Source: JAGLTA01 sp023142625 (GTDB lineage: Bacteria; Patescibacteriota; Patescibacteriia; JAACEG01). Taken from it: 7,894 nucleotides of DNA. Where the stretch lies: assembly GCA_030641665.1 (NCBI GenBank), contig DAOWHA010000029.1, forward strand, positions 1 through 7,894. Direction: 5' to 3'. The notes beneath the pieces were generated by a model. It was not told where the DNA came from and did no database searches. It saw only the letters and a list, made by a program, of their open reading frames with translations. The stretch's first letter is position 1. The number at the start of each line of letters is the position of its first letter. Shown here one piece after another: positions 1 through 5,435 of the stretch. The position numbers and the translations under genes are program-made.

Positions 1-1
1 G

Positions 2-76
2 GGAGTGATTAGAGGAGGATATATAGTCGCCAAAAAAATATTAGTATCTTTTGGTATTAAGCTACCTCGCAATTAA
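2..76 (+). CDS. C-terminal end of an unidentified upstream protein (partial)
   Basis: The frame starting at base 2 is open from the window edge to a TAA at 74-76 and encodes 24 residues (begins GVIRGGYIVAKK, ends FGIKLPRN). The other two forward frames hit stops within the first 12 bases. The stretch has a hydrophobic core flanked by basic residues and ends in a basic tail, which would fit a cytoplasmic C-terminus or the edge of a membrane helix. The TAA stop matches the stop used by the other genes here. It is too short to assign a family. The non-coding hairpins that follow fit the end of a transcription unit. Confidence 0.4.
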   Translation, partial: GVIRGGYIVAKKILVSFGIKLPRN

Positions 77-91
77 TTATTTACAAAAAAA

Positions 92-121
92 GAATATCCC
101 GCGATTTATTGCGAGATATTC
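92..121 (-). terminator. Hairpin with T tract on the minus strand
   Basis: GAATATC (92-98) pairs with GATATTC (115-121); after one C/A mismatch CGC (100-102) pairs with GCG (111-113), leaving an eight-base loop. Read on the minus strand, the hairpin is followed directly by seven Ts (complement of A85-A91), the form of a Rho-independent terminator. On the plus strand it is followed by CATTAAGG, so it would not terminate rightward transcription. No convincing minus-strand gene lies upstream of it, so its purpose is unclear. It could instead be a plus-strand RNA structure. Confidence 0.5.
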
Positions 122-124
122 ATT

Positions 125-132
125 AAGGAGGT
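125..132 (+). promoter_or_regulatory. Orphan perfect Shine-Dalgarno motif
   Basis: AAGGAGGT is a full match to the 16S rRNA 3'-end complement, and none of the annotated genes here has such a motif. No ATG, GTG or TTG lies at the usual distance. The only codon that could act as a start at six-base spacing is ATT at 138-140, which would give an eight-residue peptide ending at TGA 162-164, inside the loop of the next hairpin. The motif may be chance, the ribosome site of a leader peptide, or part of a structured RNA. Confidence 0.35.
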
Positions 133-140
133 TTAATATT

Positions 141-197
141 AGAGAACTGAATAGGTGTTTTTGAAAAATAAAATTCATCTATTTAGTTCTCTTTTTT
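141..197 (+). terminator. Rho-independent terminator (or attenuator) ahead of the operon
   Basis: AGAGAACTGAATAG (141-154) pairs with CTATTTAGTTCTCT (179-192) over 14 bases with a single G-U pair, and three more pairs (155-157 with 176-178) can extend it. The 3' arm runs directly into a T tract (TTTTTT from about 192) and further T-rich sequence. This is a convincing plus-strand intrinsic terminator, though its stem is AT-rich. It most simply ends transcription of the gene finishing at 76. Because an orphan ribosome site lies just before it, an attenuator is also possible. Confidence 0.65.
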
Positions 198-219
198 ATT
201 TTTGAAATTTGATTTTTAT

Positions 220-248
220 TTGCGTTTGTTATAAAAATCTTATATATT
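220..248 (+). promoter_or_regulatory. Weak candidate promoter for the pyrophosphatase-leuS operon
   Basis: TATATT (243-248) could be a -10 box, with TTGCGT (220-225) at 17 bases as a poor -35 box. A promoter is expected between the terminator ending near 197 and the first gene at 289, since the genes after it are tightly packed. The region is so AT-rich that other -10-like hexamers exist (for example TATAAA at 230-235), so the exact site is uncertain. The leader downstream has no Shine-Dalgarno motif. Confidence 0.25.
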
Positions 249-288
249 GAATTTAAAATCGACAAATTAATTTTTTATTTTAACATTT

Positions 289-1233
289 ATGAAACAGGAC
301 AAAACAATAATAATCGGGCATAAGAATCCTGATGCGGATTCAATTATTTCCGCGATGATAATCGCTTTTTATAGCGAAAAAATTTTTGGGTTTAAAGCAA
401 TCGCAAAACGGGCTGGTGAAATAAACAGCGAAACAAAATTTATTTTGAATTTTTTGCCAAAACCGACTAAAATAAAAGTTCCGCAATTATTAAAAGAGGT
501 TAAACAGGAAAAAGTAATTTTAGTTGACACTACTGAGCCGAGCCAAATTATAAGCGGCATAAATGAAGATAATCTATTTGCGATTATTGACCATCATAAT
601 TTAGGCGGATTAAAATCAATGTCGCCGATTTACGCAAGGGTTGAGCCGCTGGGCTGTACCTGTTCAATTATATATAAAATTTTAAAAGAGAAGAAAATAA
701 AAATCAGCAAAGACGCGGCAACATTAATGATCGCCGCGATTATTTCAGACACGCTGTTTTTTAATTCCCCGACAACGACAAGCGAAGACAAAAAAATCGC
801 TAAAGAATTAAACATAATCGCGAAATTAGATTTAAAAAAATTCAGCGCGGAAATGTTTAAAGCAAAATCAAACTTAAAAGGGATTAAAACAGAAGAGATT
901 ATTGAAAAAGATTACAAATTTTTTCAGATGGGAAAACATAAAGTCGGAGTTGGAATTTGGGAGACAGTTGATTCCGCAAGTATTATAGAAAAAAAAGAAC
1001 AAATTTTTTCAGCAATGAAAAACAAAAAAACAGAAGAAAATTTAGATCATCTGTTTTTCGGCGTAGTGGATATTTTAAAAGAAAATATGAAATTTTTTTT
1101 ATTAAGCGAAAAAGAAGAAAATTTAGCGAAACAGATTTTTAAAGGCAAGTCAGAAAACAGAATAATGTTTTTGCCCGGCGTTGTTTCTCGAAAAAAACAG
1201 ATTGTGCCTCAGTTAAAACAAGTGTTGAGTTAA
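289..1233 (+). CDS. ppaC: Manganese-dependent inorganic pyrophosphatase (family II, DHH)
   Basis: Cytosolic enzyme that hydrolyses pyrophosphate to two phosphates, pulling forward PPi-releasing reactions such as tRNA charging. The 314 residues match the usual length of family II pyrophosphatases (about 310). The N-terminal DHH domain shows GHKNPDADS (H11, D15, D17), D80 in VILVD, the DHH motif D101-H102-H103, EPLGCTCS (119-126) and ISDTLFF with D154. The C-terminal DHHA2 domain (about 188-314) ends with the family signature GVVSRKKQ (297-304), whose Arg-Lys pair binds phosphate in characterised members. All expected metal ligands are present. One oddity: the usual DHNE motif reads DTTE here (80-83), so a related DHH phosphoesterase with a different substrate is not fully excluded. 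The ATG at 289 has no Shine-Dalgarno motif but gives the expected N-terminus. It heads a tightly spaced operon; the next gene starts nine bases later. Confidence 0.88.
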   Translation: MKQDKTIIIGHKNPDADSIISAMIIAFYSEKIFGFKAIAKRAGEINSETKFILNFLPKPTKIKVPQLLKEVKQEKVILVDTTEPSQIISGINEDNLFAIIDHHNLGGLKSMSPIYARVEPLGCTCSIIYKILKEKKIKISKDAATLMIAAIISDTLFFNSPTTTSEDKKIAKELNIIAKLDLKKFSAEMFKAKSNLKGIKTEEIIEKDYKFFQMGKHKVGVGIWETVDSASIIEKKEQIFSAMKNKKTEENLDHLFFGVVDILKENMKFFLLSEKEENLAKQIFKGKSENRIMFLPGVVSRKKQIVPQLKQVLS

Positions 1234-1242
1234 ACCCATTTT

Positions 1243-2253
1243 ATGGAATATTTTATAGTTATTTTTTTGATTTTATTCTCAGCTCTTTTTTCAGGGCTTA
1301 CTTTGGGTTTTTTTAGTTTAAACAAAGATGATTTAAAAAGAAAAGCTGGACTTGGGAACAGGCAGGCAAAAAAAATTTACGAAATTCGCAAAAATGGAAA
1401 CTTGCTTCTTTGCACCTTGCTAATAGGCAATGTCGCGGTAAATTCAACCCTGTCAATTTTTTTAGGATCAATCGCTTCTGGATTTGTTGCTGGCATAACC
1501 GCTACTTTTTTAATTGTTATTTTTGGAGAGATAATTCCGCAAGCCGCATTTTCCCGCTATGCTTTAATTTTAGGAGCCAAGTTCGCTTGGCTTGTTAAAT
1601 TATTCATAATAATTTTTTTCCCAATCTGCTGGCCGATTGCTTGGGTTCTTAATAAAATTTTAGGCAATGAAATGCCGAATATTTATTCAAAAACTGAACT
1701 GGCAAGAATAATTGAGGAGCACGAAGATTTAAAAGAGAGTGAAATTGACGCTGACGAAGAGAAAATTATCAAAGGGGCTCTTTCTTATTCTGACAAAACA
1801 ACACAAGAGATAATGACGCCGCGGACAGAAGTTGTTTTATTAAAACACGACCAAATATTAAATAAGAAAGCAATTGATAAAATAAAAAATTCAGGACACT
1901 CCCGCATCCCTGTTTACAAAAGAGATTATGATGACATTATAGGGGTTTTATATGTTAAAGATTTAATCGGCGAGGACTTAAAAAATAAAACAGTTGAAGA
2001 ATTATGCAGGGTGGGCGTAATTTTTGTTGATTATAATAAAAGTTTAGACGACCTTTTAAACGAGTTTAAAAAAAGAAAGCATCATCTGTTTGTTGTTTTA
2101 AATAAATTTGGAGGAGTTTCAGGGATTGTGACAATTGAAGATGTTTTAGAAGAGATTATCGGAGCGGAAATTATGGACGAATTTGACAAGTATGAAGATT
2201 TGCAAAAAATCGCTAAAATAAAAGCGTTGAAAAAAAAGAGAAATAAAATTTAA
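1243..2253 (+). CDS. CNNM/CorC-type membrane protein (DUF21 + CBS pair)
   Basis: Membrane protein of the CNNM/HlyC-CorC superfamily, whose members are associated with export of Mg2+ or other divalent cations. The DUF21 domain (about 1-145) has a reentrant-looking first segment with FSGLTLGFFSL (16-26), further hydrophobic segments near 54-80, 82-103 and 106-138, and the conserved GEIIPQ motif (95-100), whose Glu lies in the cation site of characterised relatives. An acidic helical linker follows (about 150-185). The CBS pair begins with the typical IMTPRTEV (190-197), includes HSRIPVY (219-225) and DIIGVLYVKDL (231-241), and its second repeat ends with GGVSGIVTIEDVLEEIIG (290-307). At 336 residues it stops about 25 residues after the CBS pair with a lysine-rich tail, so it lacks the C-terminal CorC_HlyC domain of longer homologues. 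The older label 'hemolysin' should not be taken literally. No Shine-Dalgarno motif; leuS starts six bases downstream. Confidence 0.85.
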   Translation: MEYFIVIFLILFSALFSGLTLGFFSLNKDDLKRKAGLGNRQAKKIYEIRKNGNLLLCTLLIGNVAVNSTLSIFLGSIASGFVAGITATFLIVIFGEIIPQAAFSRYALILGAKFAWLVKLFIIIFFPICWPIAWVLNKILGNEMPNIYSKTELARIIEEHEDLKESEIDADEEKIIKGALSYSDKTTQEIMTPRTEVVLLKHDQILNKKAIDKIKNSGHSRIPVYKRDYDDIIGVLYVKDLIGEDLKNKTVEELCRVGVIFVDYNKSLDDLLNEFKKRKHHLFVVLNKFGGVSGIVTIEDVLEEIIGAEIMDEFDKYEDLQKIAKIKALKKKRNKI

Positions 2254-2259
2254 AAATAT

Positions 2260-5103
2260 ATGAGCGAAAAATATAATCATAAAAAAATAGAAAAAAAGTG
2301 GGCGGAAAAATGGGTTAAGGATAAATCGTTTACGCCTAATTTAGAGAAAGCTAAAGACCCATATTACGCGCTCTTTATGTTTCCATATCCAAGCGCTGAA
2401 GGTTTGCATATCGGCAATTTTTACGCTTTTATCTGCGTGGATGTTATGGCAAAATACAAGCGGCTCCAAGGAAAAGCCGTTTTTGAGCCGATCGGCTTTG
2501 ACGCTTTTGGAATGCATTCTGAGAATTACGCTTTAAAAATTAATGAAACGCCGAGAAAAATGCTGAACCGAACCATAGCTAATTTTAGAAAACAGCTGAG
2601 CTCGGCCGGCTTGGGGTGCGACTGGACGCGTGAAGTTGACACGACAACTTCTGAATATTACAAATGGACCCAGTGGATTTTTACAAAATTATTTGAAAAA
2701 GGGCTGGCTTACCAAAAAGAGGCTTTGTTAAATTGGTGCCCCGGATGCAAAACTGTTTTGGCCGATGAGCAGATTGAAGACGGAGTATGTGAAAGATGCA
2801 AAACCGCTCCGGAAAAAAAGACAATGAAGCAATGGTTTTTAAAAATCACGGCTTACGCCCAGCGCCTGCTTGACGGGCTGGATGACATGGATTGGTCTGA
2901 AATTACAAAACACGCGCAGAGGAACTGGATTGGTAGGTCGGAAGGAGCAAAGATAGTCTTTAAAGCCAAAAGTCAAAAGTCAAAAGTCAAAAATGAAATT
3001 GAGGTTTTTACGACAAGACCAGATACGCTTTTTGGCGCTACATATATGGTGTTGTCGCCTGAGCATTCATTAGTTAAAAAAATAATCACTCCTGAACATA
3101 AAAAAGAGGTTGAAGAATATATTAAAAAATCCGGGGCAAAATCTGATTTGGAGCGGGCTGAGGCGAAAGAAAAAACAGGCGTTTTTACCGGCGCCTACGC
3201 TGTCAATCCTGTTAATAATGAAAAAATTTCGATTTGGATTGCTGATTATGTTTTAACGGGCTATGGCACTGGAGCAATTATGGCAGTGCCAGCTCATGAC
3301 GAACGGGATTTTGAGTTTGCGAAAAAATATAATTTGCCGATTAAAAAGGTCGTTATTCCGATATTCGGCGATAAACACGAACAAGAAGAATACAGAGAAA
3401 CAATTACCGCCTTAATATACAGAAAAAAAGATAATAAATTTTTATATTTAGATGATAATCATTACAAGATAGTCGCGCCAATAATTGGAGGAATTGAAAA
3501 AGGCGAATCTATTAAGGATGCAGCCGAAAGAGAAGCCTATGAAGAAACAGGATATAAAGCAAGGTTTGTTAAAAAACTCGGCGGACAAATTGAATCCCAT
3601 TTTTTTGCTTCACATAAGAATGTCTGGAGGCACAGATTAGACCAGCCTGTTTTATGCGAATTATTAGATGAAAACGCGGAGCCAGACGAAATATCTAAAG
3701 AAGAAGACAACAAACATAAAGTTATATGGATAACCGCTGAAGAAGCGTTAAAAAGGATTGCGCATGGGGATAATAAAATGGGGCTATTAAAATATTTGGG
3801 AAAAGCAGAGGTTTTCACGGGTGAAGGAAGAAATGTAAATTCCATATCTTTGAATGGTTTAACAACCAAAGAAGCAAAAGAAAAAATGATTAAGTGGCTG
3901 GAAGAAAAGAAAGTTGGAAAAAAAACCATTAACTATAAGTTGCGCGATTGGTGTATTAGCCGTCAGAGATATTGGGGACCGCCAGTGCCGATTGTTTATT
4001 GCGATAAATGCGGCGTTCAATCTGTTCCTGAAAAAGACTTGCCTGTTAAACTGCCTGAGATGGAAAAGGACTGGGAGCCGGCAGGAGACGGGCGGGGACC
4101 GCTGGCTAAAGTTGATGGATTTATGAAAACTGTATGTCCAAAATGTGGCGGTTTTGCTGAACGAGAACCAGATGTTATGGATAATTTTTTAGACTCAGCA
4201 TGGTATTTTTTTAGATATATTGACACAAAAAATGGCAAAGAAATTTTTGATAAAAAATTAGGCAAAAAATGGCTGCCTGTTGATTTCTATGTCGGCGGCA
4301 ATGAGCACGCAGTTTTGCATTTAATGTACACCCGATTTATTACCATGGCTCTTCACGATCTTGGATTAATTAATTTTGACAATCCTTTTAAAAAATTTCG
4401 GGCAAACGGAATGATATTAAAGGACGGTAAAAAGATGAGCAAATCAAAAGGCAATGTTGTTAATCCGGAAGAATACGGCGAAAAAATTGGCTATGACGCT
4501 TTAAAAACTTATCTTTTATTTTTAGGTCCATTAAGCGAAGACCGATCATTCAGCGACGCTGGAACTCAAGGAACCAAACGCTGGGTAGAAAAGATATTTC
4601 GTTTAGAAGAAAAAGTAAGCAATAACTATAAAGACAGCGAAAATACAATAAAAAAATTTCATCAAACTATTAAAGCCGTTACCGATGATTTTGAAAATCA
4701 AAAATATAATACAGCAATAGCGCGTTTAATGGAATTTACCAATACTTTAAGCGCTGAAAAAAACATTTCAAGCCAAACCTGGGAAAAATTCTTAATTCTT
4801 GCCGCGCCTTTTGTTCCAGCTTTAGCCGAGGAACTTTATGAAAAATTAAATGCTGAAGAAAGCATCTTTAAACAAAAATGGCCTGAATATAATCCTGAAT
4901 TAATTAAAGATGAATTAATAAATTTAGCGGTTCAAATAAACGGTAAATTTCGCGGAACGATTGAAACCGAAGTTGATGTTTCTGAAGATGAAGCAAAAAA
5001 GATCGCTTTGAAAAATGAAAAAATTAAAAAGTGGATAGAAAATAAAGAGATTATAAAAATAATTTTTATCAAGGGCAGACTAATAAATATTATAATAAAA
5101 TAA
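2260..5103 (+). CDS. leuS: Leucyl-tRNA synthetase with an inserted Nudix domain
   Basis: Class I synthetase that attaches leucine to tRNA-Leu using ATP, releasing AMP and PPi. Along the 947 residues: the HIGH-type motif HIGN (50-53) in the Rossmann core; a zinc-ribbon with CPGC (160-163) and CERC (177-180); the CP1 editing domain from about 225, with the threonine-rich TTRPDTLFGATY (251-262) and AVPAHDERD (342-350), whose D347 matches the Asp that binds the amino group of mischarged aminoacyl-tRNA; return to the core at NYKLRDWCISRQRYWG (558-573); a second Cys pair set (CDKC 581-584, CPKC 626-629); KMSKS (725-729); an anticodon-binding helical domain (about 765-870); and the C-terminal tail with VQINGKFRG (891-899). 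GMILKDGKKMSKS shows that the leucine-specific insertion is minimal. The protein is longer than E. coli LeuRS (860) because about 150 residues, roughly 365-515, form a Nudix domain placed inside CP1. A short CAAAAGT tandem repeat encodes a lysine/serine loop at 236-245. Conserved synthetic and editing residues appear intact. Confidence 0.96.
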   Translation: MSEKYNHKKIEKKWAEKWVKDKSFTPNLEKAKDPYYALFMFPYPSAEGLHIGNFYAFICVDVMAKYKRLQGKAVFEPIGFDAFGMHSENYALKINETPRKMLNRTIANFRKQLSSAGLGCDWTREVDTTTSEYYKWTQWIFTKLFEKGLAYQKEALLNWCPGCKTVLADEQIEDGVCERCKTAPEKKTMKQWFLKITAYAQRLLDGLDDMDWSEITKHAQRNWIGRSEGAKIVFKAKSQKSKVKNEIEVFTTRPDTLFGATYMVLSPEHSLVKKIITPEHKKEVEEYIKKSGAKSDLERAEAKEKTGVFTGAYAVNPVNNEKISIWIADYVLTGYGTGAIMAVPAHDERDFEFAKKYNLPIKKVVIPIFGDKHEQEEYRETITALIYRKKDNKFLYLDDNHYKIVAPIIGGIEKGESIKDAAEREAYEETGYKARFVKKLGGQIESHFFASHKNVWRHRLDQPVLCELLDENAEPDEISKEEDNKHKVIWITAEEALKRIAHGDNKMGLLKYLGKAEVFTGEGRNVNSISLNGLTTKEAKEKMIKWLEEKKVGKKTINYKLRDWCISRQRYWGPPVPIVYCDKCGVQSVPEKDLPVKLPEMEKDWEPAGDGRGPLAKVDGFMKTVCPKCGGFAEREPDVMDNFLDSAWYFFRYIDTKNGKEIFDKKLGKKWLPVDFYVGGNEHAVLHLMYTRFITMALHDLGLINFDNPFKKFRANGMILKDGKKMSKSKGNVVNPEEYGEKIGYDALKTYLLFLGPLSEDRSFSDAGTQGTKRWVEKIFRLEEKVSNNYKDSENTIKKFHQTIKAVTDDFENQKYNTAIARLMEFTNTLSAEKNISSQTWEKFLILAAPFVPALAEELYEKLNAEESIFKQKWPEYNPELIKDELINLAVQINGKFRGTIETEVDVSEDEAKKIALKNEKIKKWIENKEIIKIIFIKGRLINIIIK
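2967..2994 (+). repeat. Seven-base tandem repeat inside leuS
   Basis: CAAAAGT occurs three times exactly (2967-2987) followed by one imperfect copy CAAAAAT (2988-2994). It is translated as the loop KSQKSKVKN (LeuRS residues about 238-245), between the zinc region and the threonine-rich editing motif, a place where LeuRS proteins vary in length. Because the unit is seven bases, each copy is read in a different frame; 21 bases keep the overall frame. The repeat is seen directly; its origin is unknown. Confidence 0.8.
3352..3804 (+). other. Nudix hydrolase domain embedded in the LeuRS editing domain
   Basis: LeuRS residues about 365-515 replace the short linker normally found between the HDERDFEFAKKYNLPIKKV segment and the FTGEG strand of CP1. 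The insert contains a complete Nudix box matching GX5EX7REUXEEXGU at residues 410-432 (3487-3555): G410, E416, R424-E425, E428-E429, G431. An N-terminal strand (ETITALIYRKKDNKFLYL) and a C-terminal segment ending in KVIWITAEEALKRI complete a normal Nudix alpha/beta fold. All metal-binding glutamates are present, so the domain could be catalytic. The substrate cannot be read from sequence. Boundaries are approximate. Confidence 0.9.
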
Positions 5104-5111
5104 AAATTAAG

Positions 5112-5435
5112 ATGAATTCTGAAATATATAGCCCAAAAATTGATAAGCCTTCTTTTTTGGCAGAGCAAGAAATAGAGCCGAAAAATAAAAAAGAGGCAAA
5201 AGAAGAAAAAATAAACAGGCGTGATTGCTTAAAAAGATTAGCCTGCATAACAGCTGGCGCCGCCGTTTCCGCCAGCGGGTTTGATGTTTTAAAAAAATTA
5301 TTTAGCAATGATTTTAATCAAGAAACAGAAAAAGGCGAAGATAGAGAAATATTAAAAATAAAAGACGCTTTTCAAGAGACAATTGAACATGATGAAGAGA
5401 AAAAAAAACAGCGAGCAGGAAGAGAAAGAATATGA
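5112..5435 (+). CDS. Signal-peptide half of a frame-split exported transglycosylase
   Basis: This 107-residue frame has a charged N-terminal region (1-35), then a twin-arginine-like signal NRRDCLKRL (35-43) and a weakly hydrophobic segment ACITAGAAVSASGF (44-57), the pattern of a Tat export signal with a long N-region. A hydrophilic linker follows and the frame stops at TGA 5433-5435, the only TGA among the stops here. The reading continues in the +1 frame as a transglycosylase-LysM protein that on its own has no export signal. The simplest view is that this is not a separate gene but the N-terminus of a protein of about 470 residues spanning 5112-6525, interrupted at the A9 run 5400-5408. 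It begins eight bases after leuS. A genuine small separate gene is possible but less likely. Confidence 0.65.
   Translation: MNSEIYSPKIDKPSFLAEQEIEPKNKKEAKEEKINRRDCLKRLACITAGAAVSASGFDVLKKLFSNDFNQETEKGEDREILKIKDAFQETIEHDEEKKKQRAGRERI

Noticed and set aside
77..178. Minus-strand 33-codon frame starting at ATG (complement of 176-178)
   Set aside because: It is built almost entirely from the two hairpins and the poly-A tract, has no ribosome site, and its product is low-complexity; most likely chance.
1243..2253. Hemolysin toxin
   Set aside because: The HlyC/hemolysin label in this superfamily is historical; the DUF21 plus CBS architecture points to cation-transport-type membrane proteins.
3352..3804. 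Intein or mobile element as explanation of the extra LeuRS segment
   Set aside because: No splice-junction Cys/Ser and His-Asn motifs, no endonuclease motif and no terminal repeats; the segment reads as a clean Nudix fold with a perfect Nudix box.
3537..3929. Minus-strand open frame of 130 codons opposite the Nudix segment
   Set aside because: It lies fully antisense to strongly conserved LeuRS/Nudix coding sequence and its product has no recognisable motif; a shadow frame.
5427..5435. RF2-like programmed +1 shift at the TGA itself
   Set aside because: The codon before TGA is ATA, which would re-pair poorly after a +1 step, and no SD-like stimulator is nearby; the A9 run 20 bases earlier is a much better slip site.
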